Of a stretch of 64,000 nt of DNA, positions 36,198 to 45,713 are shown in pieces (positions within the stretch are counted from its first letter, which is position 1; each line of letters starts with the position of its first letter). The stretch covers positions 1-64,000 of the forward strand of contig JBBDYG010000094.1 in the NCBI GenBank assembly GCA_040901765.1, in the 5' to 3' direction. The notes under the pieces are model-generated. The model saw nothing but the letters and a program-made list of their open reading frames with translations. It was not told the origin of the DNA and searched no databases. Source of the stretch: JBBDYG01 sp040901765. Its GTDB lineage: Bacteria; Planctomycetota; Planctomycetia; Pirellulales; Lacipirellulaceae. Position numbers and translations under genes: made by a program.

Positions 36198-36428
36198 TGA
36201 TACCCTTTGTCCCAGTGGAGTTCTTCAGCGTTTCAGCTACTGACGCCAGTACCCTTCCATTCTCCAAGGAAGTCGTTCCCCCGTCAAATGCGACATCATC
36301 GGTGTCAGCGGGAGGAGTTCGCTGGCGTTCAGAGGTTGACGCGGCTGCTTTTCCATTCGGCTGGACTTAGACTAGAATGAAGTCTGAAGGACGTTTTCAA
36401 TAGAGAGCACTTGAAATTTAGAAAACTC

Positions 36429-36659
36429 ATGACATTGAGCGCCGTACAAGGTCAGGTCGATGAGCAACATCGCCTGACGGCGGTACTACCGGATACGGTA
36501 CCACCTGGACCAATGACGGTATGGTTCAGCGCTGCCTCCGAGGACGATGCAGGAACGGCCTGGATGGACGGCATCGGCCAGCAATGGGCCGATGATTTGA
36601 GCGACCCGCAGCAAGACATCTACACGCTGGCGGACGGAGAGGCTTTTGATCCAACCTGA
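36429..36659 (+). CDS. Antitoxin of second PemK/MazF module
   Basis: A 76-residue protein from ATG 36429 (MTLSAVQGQVDEQHRLTAVLPD); a TTG start 18 bp upstream is possible. The N-terminal beta pattern and acidic tail (DDLSDPQQDIYTLADGEAFD) are those of a MazF-associated antitoxin. It overlaps the toxin reading frame by 14 bp, the same arrangement as the divergent module at 35663-36197. The sequences of the two antitoxins are only distantly alike, so this is not a recent duplication. Confidence 0.7.
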   Translation: MTLSAVQGQVDEQHRLTAVLPDTVPPGPMTVWFSAASEDDAGTAWMDGIGQQWADDLSDPQQDIYTLADGEAFDPT

Positions 36660-36915
36660 CGAAATCTACCTTGCAAACTTTCCCTTTGGCGACGCGGCAG
36701 GGATGAAACTGCGACCGGTATTGACGCTAACAGGTCCACTCGGCTCGGTACCCAAAGTCTTGGTCGCCTATATCTCTTCGGTGATACCAAGTCCGCTCCT
36801 TCCTTCGGATATCGTTCTCGACCCGTCCACCCCAGAGCACAAGTTGACCAATTTGAGGGCCAAGTCGGCGCTTCGCTTGCACAAACTGGCGACCATTCAT
36901 ACTAACCGCCGCTGA
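36646..36915 (+). CDS. PemK/MazF-type toxin, C-terminally shortened
   Basis: An 89-residue frame from TTG 36646 (IQPDEIYLANFPFGDAAGMKLRPVLTL). It retains the MazF-fold core (KVLVAYISSVIP, SDIVLDP, SALRLHKLATI) but stops right after HKLATIHTNRR, where relatives continue with about 20-25 residues containing an RRLGRL-type helix. The stop lies only 15 bp before uvrA, so the end was probably removed when uvrA was brought next to it. Whether the shortened toxin is active cannot be told. Confidence 0.7.
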   Translation: MIQPDEIYLANFPFGDAAGMKLRPVLTLTGPLGSVPKVLVAYISSVIPSPLLPSDIVLDPSTPEHKLTNLRAKSALRLHKLATIHTNRR

Positions 36916-36930
36916 TCGCGGTTTTATGCG

Positions 36931-39441
36931 ATGTCTGATGCCATTCTCATCCACGGCGCCCGCACGCACAACCTGCAAAATATCGACGTCGAGATTCCCC
37001 GCAATCAACTGGTCGTCATCACCGGCGTCAGCGGCAGCGGGAAAAGCTCGCTGGCGTTCGACACGCTGCTGGCCGAGGGACAGCGGCAGTATATCGAGTC
37101 GCTGTCGGTCTACGCACGGCAATTCTTCGATCAGCTCGAGCGGCCCGACGTCGATTTGATCGAGGGCCTTCAGCCGGCGATCGCGATCGACCAGGGCCAA
37201 GGGAGCCAGAACCCGCGGAGCACGGTCGCGACGATCACCGAAATCTACGACTACCTGCGGCTGTTGTTCGCGCGGTGCGGTACGATGGCCTGCCCCAATT
37301 GCGGCACGCCGATCGCGCAGCAGACGCCGGCGGAAATACAATCCGCTATCGAAGCGCTGCCAGCAGAGACGCGCGTCATGCTGCTCGCGCCGATCGTGCG
37401 TGGCCGCAAGGGCCGTCACGCCGATGAACTGGAAAACGTGCGCAAAGCGGGCCTGGTGCGGGTGCGGGTTGATGGCGAAGTTTATCCGCTGGAGGATGTG
37501 CCGGAGCTGGTTCCACAAAAAGCGCACACGATCGAAGCGGTCGTCGATCGCATCGTTCTTCGTGAGGGCATCGCGCCACGATTGGCGGAGTCGGTGCGGC
37601 TGGCGCTAAAGCACGGCGACGGAGTATTGGCGGTGTCGTATAGAACCCCCGACGCCGAGGCGTCGGCTTGGGAGGAGAAGTTGTTCAACACCCGGTACGC
37701 CTGCCCCCACTGCAAAACGGGCGTCGGGGAAATCGAGCCTCGCACGTTCAGCTTCAACAGCCCCTACGGCGCCTGCTCCACCTGCGGCGGTTTGGGCACC
37801 GTCGGCGAAAACAGCGAAATCTGCCCCGACTGCTGCGGTACCCGCCTGCGGCCGGAAGCTCGCGCCTGCCACATCGCAGGCGAGGCAATTTACGAAGTCA
37901 CCGCCCGCAGCGTGTCATCCGCTCGAGATTTCTTTGCCAGCCTGGAGTTTGACTCCGATCAAAAGTTAATCGCCGATCCGCTGGTCCGCGAAATCATGCG
38001 GCGGCTCGAATTCCTCGACAAATCGGGCGTCGATTATTTGTCACTCGACCGCCCGGCAAACACCCTCAGCGGCGGCGAATTGCAGCGGGTGCGGCTCGCG
38101 ACCGGTATCGGCTCCGGGCTGGTCGGCGTGATGTATCTGCTCGATGAGCCTTCCATTGGCCTTCACCCCCGCGATAACGACCGGCTGATCGCGGCGCTGC
38201 GCGACCTGCAACAGCAGGGAAACTCTGTAATAGTCGTCGAGCATGACGAAGCGATGATGCGGGCCGCCGATCATTTGATCGACGTCGGCCCCGGCGCGGG
38301 CATTGGCGGTGGGCGGATCGTCGCCGCCGGCACGCCCGACGAAGTGGCCAATGCGATTGGCGAGTCAGTAACCTCCGCATTTCTTTCCGGGCGCGAACAA
38401 CTTGCAGTGCCGACAGTGCGCCGCGGTGTGGCAAAGTCCAGAACGCTCGAACTCGAAGGGGCAACCCTGCATAATTTGCAAGATCTGTCGGTCGACTTCC
38501 CACTTGGCTGTCTGGTCGCCGTGACCGGCGTCAGCGGCAGCGGCAAAAGCTCACTCGTGATGGAAACGCTTACGAGGGCGCTATCACACAAGCTGCATGG
38601 CGCGCTAGCGAAACCGGGGCCGTATCGCGCCCTGTGCGGCGCGAGCCAGCTGGATCGCTGCGTCGAAGTAGATCAGTCGCCCATCGGCCGCACCCCGCGC
38701 AGCAACGCCGCCACCTACACCGGCGCCTTCGATGAAATCCGCAAGGTATTCGCAACGACGAAACTCGCGCGGCAACGCGGCTATCGGGCCAGTCGGTTCA
38801 GCTTCAATGCCAAGGGAGGCCGCTGCGAGGAGTGCCGAGGGCAGGGCTTCAAGAAGATCGAGATGAACTTTCTGCCCGATGTATTCGTCCCCTGCCCCGT
38901 CTGCCACGGTGCGCGGTTCAACCGGCAAACGCTTGCCGTAAAGTATCGCGAGAAGTCGATCGCCGACGTCCTGGCGATGAGCGTTGACACCGCAGTCGAG
39001 TTCTTCGACACCTATCCGGCCATCCATCGGCAATTTGCGGCGCTGCGCGACGTCGGTCTGGGTTACCTTGCATTGGGACAGCCCTCGACGACTATCTCTG
39101 GCGGCGAAGCTCAGCGGATCAAGCTCGCCGCGGAGCTTGGCGGTTCGCAAGCGGCCCACACGCTCTACGTGCTTGATGAACCGACGACCGGCCTTCACCT
39201 GGCCGACATCCGCCGGTTGCTCGCCGTGCTGCAAAAACTGGTCGATGGCGGCAATTCGGTGCTGCTCATTGAGCACCACCTCGACGTAATTAAATCGGCC
39301 GACTGGGTGATTGAGCTTGGTCCGGATGGAGGGTCCGGCGGTGGGTTTTTGGTGGTGGCGGGAACGCCGGAAGCAGTAGCGGCATGCGCGGAGAGTCCCA
39401 CCGGTCAGTTTTTACGCCGCGTACTGCCAACCGCGCCTTGA
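36931..39441 (+). CDS. uvrA: UvrA-type excinuclease ATPase lacking the insertion domain
   Basis: An 836-residue DNA-damage recognition ATPase with two ABC modules: Walker A GVSGSGKSSLAFDT and GVSGSGKSSLVMET, signatures TLSGGELQR and TISGGEAQR, Walker B YLLDEPSIGLH and YVLDEPTTGLH. The UvrB-binding region is present (PIVRGRKGRHADELENVRKAG...HTIEAVVDRIV). Zinc-finger Cys are seen in YACPHCKTGVGEIEPR...GACSTCGGLG and in GRCEECRGQGF...CPVCHGARFN. After GGLGTVGENSE the sequence jumps straight to ICPDCCGTRLRPEAR, so the roughly 100-residue insertion domain of classical UvrA (about 940 residues) is missing. No uvrB/uvrC lies nearby. It may be a paralogue rather than the housekeeping enzyme. Confidence 0.9.
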   Translation: MSDAILIHGARTHNLQNIDVEIPRNQLVVITGVSGSGKSSLAFDTLLAEGQRQYIESLSVYARQFFDQLERPDVDLIEGLQPAIAIDQGQGSQNPRSTVATITEIYDYLRLLFARCGTMACPNCGTPIAQQTPAEIQSAIEALPAETRVMLLAPIVRGRKGRHADELENVRKAGLVRVRVDGEVYPLEDVPELVPQKAHTIEAVVDRIVLREGIAPRLAESVRLALKHGDGVLAVSYRTPDAEASAWEEKLFNTRYACPHCKTGVGEIEPRTFSFNSPYGACSTCGGLGTVGENSEICPDCCGTRLRPEARACHIAGEAIYEVTARSVSSARDFFASLEFDSDQKLIADPLVREIMRRLEFLDKSGVDYLSLDRPANTLSGGELQRVRLATGIGSGLVGVMYLLDEPSIGLHPRDNDRLIAALRDLQQQGNSVIVVEHDEAMMRAADHLIDVGPGAGIGGGRIVAAGTPDEVANAIGESVTSAFLSGREQLAVPTVRRGVAKSRTLELEGATLHNLQDLSVDFPLGCLVAVTGVSGSGKSSLVMETLTRALSHKLHGALAKPGPYRALCGASQLDRCVEVDQSPIGRTPRSNAATYTGAFDEIRKVFATTKLARQRGYRASRFSFNAKGGRCEECRGQGFKKIEMNFLPDVFVPCPVCHGARFNRQTLAVKYREKSIADVLAMSVDTAVEFFDTYPAIHRQFAALRDVGLGYLALGQPSTTISGGEAQRIKLAAELGGSQAAHTLYVLDEPTTGLHLADIRRLLAVLQKLVDGGNSVLLIEHHLDVIKSADWVIELGPDGGSGGGFLVVAGTPEAVAACAESPTGQFLRRVLPTAP

Positions 39442-39486
39442 CGCTCGTTCGCAATAATGCGAACATACATGTAGCGGAGCGAAAGT

Positions 39487-39855
39487 ATGCCGCGCGTGAA
39501 GTTAATCTTGTTCCAGGACTTGGACGGATCGGTGCCTTTGGTTAACTGGCTGGCAACGCTTCAACCCAAGGCTCGGGCAAAGTGCCTTGCTTGGTTGGAA
39601 CGATTGCGCGAGCGGGGACACGAACTCCGTCGGCCTGACGCGGACTACCTGCGCGATGGCGTATATGAATTGCGTGTCGGTTTGAGCGGCGTCAACTACC
39701 GAATCTTATATTTCTTTCATGGTCGCGAAGCGGTTGTTGTATCGCACGGATTGAAAAAGGAGCGGGTCGTGCCCTCTCGGGAAATCGATCTGGCCGTGCA
39801 ACGCAGGAATGAGTTTCTACGTGATCCAGATGGCCGCGGTACTGAGGAGATGTGA
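39487..39855 (+). CDS. HigB/RelE-like (Gp49-type) toxin
   Basis: A 122-residue protein: VKLILFQDLDGSVPLVNWLATLQPKARAKCLAWLERL, DYLRDGVYELRVGLSGVNYRILYFFHG and VSHGLKKERVVPSREIDLAVQRR. This matches the phage-derived Gp49/HigB branch of RelE-fold mRNA interferases, with the YRILYFF strand and the Lys-rich substrate face. Toxin precedes antitoxin, as in higBA. The next gene begins 1 bp after the stop, so the two are coupled. It follows uvrA by 45 bp on the same strand. Confidence 0.85.
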   Translation: MPRVKLILFQDLDGSVPLVNWLATLQPKARAKCLAWLERLRERGHELRRPDADYLRDGVYELRVGLSGVNYRILYFFHGREAVVVSHGLKKERVVPSREIDLAVQRRNEFLRDPDGRGTEEM

Positions 39856-39856
39856 G

Positions 39857-40177
39857 ATGGCGAAGAAACGCAAACCGACAAGGGATGGTATCGAGATCAT
39901 CCATCGACGGTTTTTCGAGGGAAAGCCCGAACGGATTGCGGAACTCGAAGAAGCCAGAGCAGATATCGCGGTTGCCGCAAAAATACGCAACCTTCGCGCG
40001 AAGTCCGGGCTGAGCCAACGCGCGCTTGCGAAGCTCGTCGGAACGACGGCGTCCGTGATTTGTCGACTCGAAGATGCCGATTACGAAGGTCACTCATTGG
40101 CGATGCTCAATCGCATTGCGGCCGCGCTCGATAAGCGCGTTGAGATTCGGTTTCTTCCGTTGAAGCAACGTAACTGA
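39857..40177 (+). CDS. HigA-like XRE-family antitoxin
   Basis: A 106-residue protein from ATG 39857. Residues about 40-95 form an XRE helix-turn-helix (IRNLRAKSGLSQRALAKLVGTTASVICRLEDADY), preceded by a basic/acidic N-terminal arm. It is the antitoxin and probable autorepressor of the upstream HigB-like toxin. RFFEGKPERIAELEEARAD is the toxin-contact segment by analogy with the family. Confidence 0.85.
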   Translation: MAKKRKPTRDGIEIIHRRFFEGKPERIAELEEARADIAVAAKIRNLRAKSGLSQRALAKLVGTTASVICRLEDADYEGHSLAMLNRIAAALDKRVEIRFLPLKQRN

Positions 40178-40417
40178 TTGAGTCGGCAGCCCTATGCCCG
40201 CACGACCCAGGACCGGGTTCAACCAATTGGGAGGTGCCGTCGGCTGTGTGGCAATCTGCAAAAGGGGCGGAAAACCCGCACGGCGGCCCACGCGGCGGCC
40301 TCCCAGTGCCGAAAAAATCGGCCCTTGCCAACGGGTGCCCAATTGGGGCACAATACTGGGTCTGCATAACGAAAACCAGTTTTCAGTCTCAGTTCCGCCA
40401 GGAGCCAGGAGTACGAC

Positions 40418-40867
40418 GTGGCAGTTCGGATTCGGATGAAAGTATTGGGTCGGAAACACCGGCCCTTCTATCGCATTTGCGCCATTGACCAGCGGGCTCC
40501 CCGCGGCGGTAGGGTGCTCGAGGAACTTGGCACCTACGACCCGATGGTACCGGAGACCGATGCTCGCGCCCTGCTCGTCGCCGATCGTGTTGATTATTGG
40601 ATCAGCGTCGGCGCGCAGCCAAGTGAGAAGGTCGCCGTGCTGATCAAGAAGTACGGCTCCAAGGGCACCCACGTCGAGCAACAAAAGGCGGCGATCGAGA
40701 AATCGGTCCAACCCAAATCGATTCCCGAACCCGGCAAGCCGGCAGTTTCCAAGAAGCAAAAGAAAGCCGAAGAAGCCGCTGCAACACCCGAAGCTCCCGC
40801 TGACGAAGCGCCCGTTGCCGAAGGATCGGCGGCCGAACCGGAAATGTCAGCCACCGTCGCGGAGTAA
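40418..40867 (+). CDS. rpsP: 30S ribosomal protein S16
   Basis: A 149-residue protein starting at GTG 40418, with CCAGGAG upstream. MAVRIRMKVLGRKHRPFYRICAIDQRAPRGGRVLEELGTYDP is the S16 core, followed by VDYWISVGAQPSEKVAVLIKKYG. The last 65 residues form an Ala/Glu/Pro/Lys-rich extension not found in E. coli S16 (82 residues). It heads rpsP-trmD-rplS-yraN; the usual rimM between rpsP and trmD is absent. Confidence 0.96.
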   Translation: MAVRIRMKVLGRKHRPFYRICAIDQRAPRGGRVLEELGTYDPMVPETDARALLVADRVDYWISVGAQPSEKVAVLIKKYGSKGTHVEQQKAAIEKSVQPKSIPEPGKPAVSKKQKKAEEAAATPEAPADEAPVAEGSAAEPEMSATVAE

Positions 40868-40868
40868 A

Positions 40869-40926
40869 CACGTAGCGGCGTTTCTCCGAAACGCCCGACT
40901 GCGAGTTTCGGAGAATCTCGCCTACG
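40869..40926. repeat. Palindrome between rpsP and trmD, family G
   Basis: Imperfect arms of about 23 bp at 40869-40891 (ACGTAGCGGCGTTTCTCCG) and 40904-40926 (CGGAGAATCTCGCCTACGT). It occupies the 84-bp gap where rimM would normally be. It could fold in the mRNA of the operon and modulate read-through from rpsP. Confidence 0.7.
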
Positions 40927-40951
40927 TGGCGCGAAAACGTACACGAAACAA

Positions 40952-41665
40952 ATGCGGTTCGACGTGCTAAGCCTGTTCCCGGAAATATTTCCGGGATACC
41001 TTGGCCAAAGTTTGTTGAACCTGGCCATCGAGAAGAAATTAGTGGAGGTTCACCTTCACAACATTCGCGATTGGGCCAAGAACAAACACCACACCGTTGA
41101 TGATCGCCCGTTCGGCGGCGGCCCAGGCATGGTCCTCAAGCCCGAGCCGGTCGTCGAATGCGTCGAAGCGGTCCAGGAGATGGATCCCACACCGGGGCAC
41201 GTCGTCATGCTGACCCCGCAAGGTCGGCGGCTCGATCAACAACTCGTGGAAGAACTTGCCGGCCAAAAGCGACTGTTGTTGCTCTGCGGTCGGTACGAAG
41301 GGTTTGATCAGCGAATCATCGACCTGCTCAAACCGCAAGAGATTTCCATTGGCGACTTTGTCCTGAATGGTGGAGAAGTTGCTGCGATGGTCGTCATCGA
41401 CACGGTCATCCGGCTGGTGCCGGGCGTACTTGGCGACGAGGAGAGTAATCAACAAGATTCGTTTTCCGGCGGCCGACGCCTGCTGGAACACGCACAATAT
41501 ACCCGCCCCCGGGAGTACCGAGGCCTCGAAGTTCCCGAAATACTCCTCAGCGGCAACCACCCCGACATCGCCCGCTGGCGCGAGGAAGACAGCCTGCATC
41601 GCACTGCCGACCGCCGCGGCGATTTACTCGAACATGAAGATATACCCGCCGATGTAGGCGAATAG
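40952..41665 (+). CDS. trmD: tRNA (guanine37-N1)-methyltransferase TrmD
   Basis: A 237-residue SPOUT methyltransferase making m1G37 in tRNAs to prevent +1 frameshifting. MRFDVLSLFPEIFPGYLGQS, DDRPFGGGPGMVLKPEPV, LLLCGRYEGFDQRI and EISIGDFVLNGGEVAAMVVID (trefoil-knot SAM site) and EYRGLEVPEILLSGNH are all family hallmarks. The length is normal. It forms part of the rpsP-trmD-rplS cluster. Confidence 0.97.
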   Translation: MRFDVLSLFPEIFPGYLGQSLLNLAIEKKLVEVHLHNIRDWAKNKHHTVDDRPFGGGPGMVLKPEPVVECVEAVQEMDPTPGHVVMLTPQGRRLDQQLVEELAGQKRLLLLCGRYEGFDQRIIDLLKPQEISIGDFVLNGGEVAAMVVIDTVIRLVPGVLGDEESNQQDSFSGGRRLLEHAQYTRPREYRGLEVPEILLSGNHPDIARWREEDSLHRTADRRGDLLEHEDIPADVGE

Positions 41666-41675
41666 CAACTAATCA

Positions 41676-41759
41676 CGGCTATCAGCCATCGGCTTGCAGC
41701 TATCGGCCAGAAGTAGCAAATGCTTCTGGCCGAAAGCTGACAGCCGATAGCCGACAGCC
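41676..41759. repeat. Palindromic element between trmD and rplS, family E
   Basis: The arms GGCTATCAGCCATCGGC...CAGCTATCGGCCAGAAG and CTTCTGGCCGAAAGCTG...GCCGATAGCCGACAGCC flank the 8-base loop TAGCAAAT. They are built of tandem GCTATCGGC-like words in opposite orientation. It forms a long hairpin in the trmD-rplS mRNA. Confidence 0.8.
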
Positions 41760-41778
41760 AAATCCGAAGGATTTTCCC

Positions 41779-42150
41779 ATGAGTCAACAAATCCTAGCCG
41801 CCGTCGAGGAATCCTCGCTTAAGACGGGCGAAAACTTTCCCAAATTCGACATTGGCGACACGGTCGATGTCCACACGAAGATTCTCGAAGGCGACAAGGA
41901 ACGCATCCAGGTCTTCTCGGGCGTGGTCATTGCCCGCAGCGGCAGTGGTTCGCGAGAGATGTTCACCGTTCGCAGGATCGTGAACAACGAAGGAGTCGAG
42001 CGCAAATTCCCCGTCCATTCGCCGCGGATCGCCAAGGTCGACGTTAAGCGTCGCAGCGTCGTCCGCCGCGCGAAGCTGTACTACCTGCGGGATCGCGTCG
42101 GTAAGGCCGTCCGCTTGCGAGAACGCCGTCTCGATTCGAAAGACTCCTAA
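41779..42150 (+). CDS. rplS: 50S ribosomal protein L19
   Basis: A 123-residue protein with the L19 core: FDIGDTVDVHTKILEGDKERIQVFSGVVIARSGSG, SREMFTVRRIVNNEGVERKFPVHSP and VVRRAKLYYLRDRVGKAVRLRERR. Length and order are as in other bacteria. It follows trmD after a palindrome and precedes yraN by 3 bp. Confidence 0.97.
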   Translation: MSQQILAAVEESSLKTGENFPKFDIGDTVDVHTKILEGDKERIQVFSGVVIARSGSGSREMFTVRRIVNNEGVERKFPVHSPRIAKVDVKRRSVVRRAKLYYLRDRVGKAVRLRERRLDSKDS

Positions 42151-42153
42151 GCC

Positions 42154-42576
42154 ATGGCCCTGCCGAGTTGGCTGTGGGTATGGTTTCGCCCCTTGCCGCT
42201 CGGACTTCGCGGCGAACGCCACGCGGCACGATACTTGCGCCGCAAGGGCTATAAGATCGTCGCCCGCGGCACGCGATCTCGCCGGGGAGAGCTTGATCTA
42301 GTGGCCGTCGATGGCCGCACCGTCGTGTTCGTCGAAGTGAAGACCCGTCGCCACGCCTGGGATGAATCCCCGGCTGTCGCCGTCGGCGACGAAAAGCAAC
42401 GCCGCATCGCTCGCGCGGCACTCATCTTTCTAAAACGCCACGGCCTGCTCGAACACGCGGCCCGTTTTGACGTGGTCGCGATCATCTGGCCCAAAGATGT
42501 TCGCCGGCCAACGAGCGTCGAGCATTTTGTGAATGCGTTTGAAATGCCCAATGGCCTTGGGCAGTTCTATTCATAG
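42154..42576 (+). CDS. yraN: YraN (UPF0102) nuclease-like protein
   Basis: A 140-residue protein of the UPF0102 family with a restriction-endonuclease-like fold: GLRGERHAARYLRRKGYKIVARGTRSRRGELDLVAVDGRTVVFVEVKTRR contains the E...GELD...VEVK catalytic pattern. FDVVAII near the end completes the fold. It directly follows rplS, a common location for yraN. The biological role of the family is not settled. Confidence 0.9.
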   Translation: MALPSWLWVWFRPLPLGLRGERHAARYLRRKGYKIVARGTRSRRGELDLVAVDGRTVVFVEVKTRRHAWDESPAVAVGDEKQRRIARAALIFLKRHGLLEHAARFDVVAIIWPKDVRRPTSVEHFVNAFEMPNGLGQFYS

Positions 42577-42594
42577 CGCGTCGGCACGAAGCGC

Positions 42595-42885
42595 TTACGG
42601 CTTTGACTGCATCGGCGCCACCGCTTCGTTGACATTGACTAGATCCAGAGCGTCGACTCCATCCTTCTTGACTATAACGTCGCCGTCACCCGGCCATATC
42701 GAGATGATTGCCTCGCCACTGTCTGACCGAGTCACGCGAAGAGTCACCGGATGCTGAGCGAAGGAATCGTAAACGGCGACCTCTTCGTCCTCCTGAAGAA
42801 TTACATCAACAGCTTCCGGCTCAACGCATAGAAGCAATGGAGCTGTTGCTCCATTTTGTATTACAAACCTGGTTGACCTATCCAT
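42595..42885 (-). CDS. Small hypothetical protein, second of a pair
   Basis: A 96-residue protein without recognised family: an all-beta-looking sequence (TRFVIQNGATAPLLLCVEPEAVDVILQEDEEVAVYD, VTLRVTRSDSGEAIISIWPG) with an acidic composition and no signal peptide. It begins 10 bp after the gene at 42896-43216 on the same strand. The arrangement, with a small basic upstream protein and an acidic beta-rich partner, would fit a toxin remnant with its immunity protein, but this is only an inference. Confidence 0.55.
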   Translation of the reverse strand: MDRSTRFVIQNGATAPLLLCVEPEAVDVILQEDEEVAVYDSFAQHPVTLRVTRSDSGEAIISIWPGDGDVIVKKDGVDALDLVNVNEAVAPMQSKP

Positions 42886-42895
42886 GAAGTGCTCG

Positions 42896-43216
42896 TCAAT
42901 TTGAAAAGTGTGTCAAAACGATCTCTCGCAATTGGGAAGCACGACCTGCGGCGCTCGGGTTGCCATGACCCCCGGTTAGTCGGTCGATCTCCTCGTATGC
43001 AGCAGCAACGTCTTCAATCACATCCCGTGTCCAACCCCTCGCGGCGAGTTGCTTTCTCGTGAAATCGAGCGCGCTCTTGGTAACTCGCCGGCGCTCCCAA
43101 CCAAAAAATTTGCGCGCTTCAGCCGGAGTTGCACCATTCGCTCGTCCAATCCGCTCCTTCAGCTTGATGTTCCCGAGAATGCCACGTTCCTCCACGCATC
43201 GAAGCATTGCGAACAA
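42896..43216 (-). CDS. Small hypothetical protein, first of a pair
   Basis: A 106-residue, Arg/Lys-rich protein: LKERIGRANGATPAEARKFFGWERRRVTKSALDF, then WTRDVIEDVAAAYEEIDRLTGGHGNPSAAGRASQLREIVLTHF. The end (GNPSAAGRASQLREI) resembles the tail region of some polymorphic-toxin domains. I cannot assign a family. There is no signal peptide. It could be the C-terminal fragment of a lost larger protein or a genuine short gene. Confidence 0.5.
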   Translation of the reverse strand: MFAMLRCVEERGILGNIKLKERIGRANGATPAEARKFFGWERRRVTKSALDFTRKQLAARGWTRDVIEDVAAAYEEIDRLTGGHGNPSAAGRASQLREIVLTHFSN

Positions 43217-43381
43217 CCGGTGCGACCTCTTATATCCTACTCCCAGAAAGATCGACGGTCAATTTTACCGAATCGAGCAGTAGATCCCCCACCAAGCACG
43301 GGCTGACGATTTTAATGGAACGTGTGTAGAATAAAGCAAACCGACGATTGGTGCTCAAACCAGCTAGGAAGGCATTCTACG

Positions 43382-45106
<1,725 letters not shown>

Positions 45107-45227
45107 GGTGGGGGCGAAAGTTTTAATCGCAAGACACAACGCCGATCAAAGGTCTAATCCGAGCAATCCGCAAAATCCGTGGTTCTACTTTGTGTCCTTC
45201 GTGCCGTCGTGGTTAAATCATAAAATC

Positions 45228-45596
45228 ATGTCCGACCGACCCAAAATCATCATCGACGAAGACTGGAAATCGCAAGTCGAAGCCGAGAAGCAGGTCGCCG
45301 AGCAGCCGGCTACATCGGCGCCGCCCGCCGCAAGTGCCGACGATCCCGTGATGCCGCCCGCCTCGTTCGAATTGCTTCTCAGTTCGCTCGCCACCGAAGC
45401 AATGATGGCTCTCGGCCAGCTTCCGAACCCCTACACCGGCCACCCCGAAATCCGCCGCAATCAGGCCAAATACCTCATCGACATGATCGACGTGCTCAAA
45501 GAGAAAACCAAGGGCAACCTCAACCCCGGCGACGACCAAGCGATCGAAGACCTGCTCCACCAATTACGCATGGCGTACGTGGCGACCGCCCCGTAG
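45228..45596 (+). CDS. DUF1844 protein
   Basis: A 122-residue protein from ATG 45228. The C-terminal half (PPASFELLLSSLATEAMMALGQLPNPYTGHPEIRRNQAKYLIDMIDVLKEKTKGNL...DLLHQLRMAYV) is the DUF1844 signature, a helical domain of unknown function widespread in Planctomycetes and related phyla. The N-terminal 45 residues are acidic and Ala/Pro-rich. It lies 121 bp downstream of pyrG. The spacer holds a single arm of the family A repeat (TGTGTCCTTCGTGCCG). Confidence 0.85.
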   Translation: MSDRPKIIIDEDWKSQVEAEKQVAEQPATSAPPAASADDPVMPPASFELLLSSLATEAMMALGQLPNPYTGHPEIRRNQAKYLIDMIDVLKEKTKGNLNPGDDQAIEDLLHQLRMAYVATAP

Positions 45597-45636
45597 CAAC
45601 AGGCGGCTCGCCTGTCGCGAATCACGTCTCCACGCT

Positions 45637-45713
45637 ATGCGCGGGTCTCCCGACCCCGCATTTGGCGGGCGCGCTATCGGATCACGTTGTGCGCGGGTCT
45701 CCCGACCCCGCAC
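45637..45713. repeat. Two direct copies of GCGCGGGTCTCCCGACCCCGCA, family I
   Basis: Copies lie at about 45638-45660 and 45689-45713, each with a GGGTC-TCCC-GACCC hairpin, and each preceded by an ATCACG word. A third copy with one change lies at about 47238-47262. The second copy overlaps the last codons of the DUF4058 gene. Confidence 0.75.
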
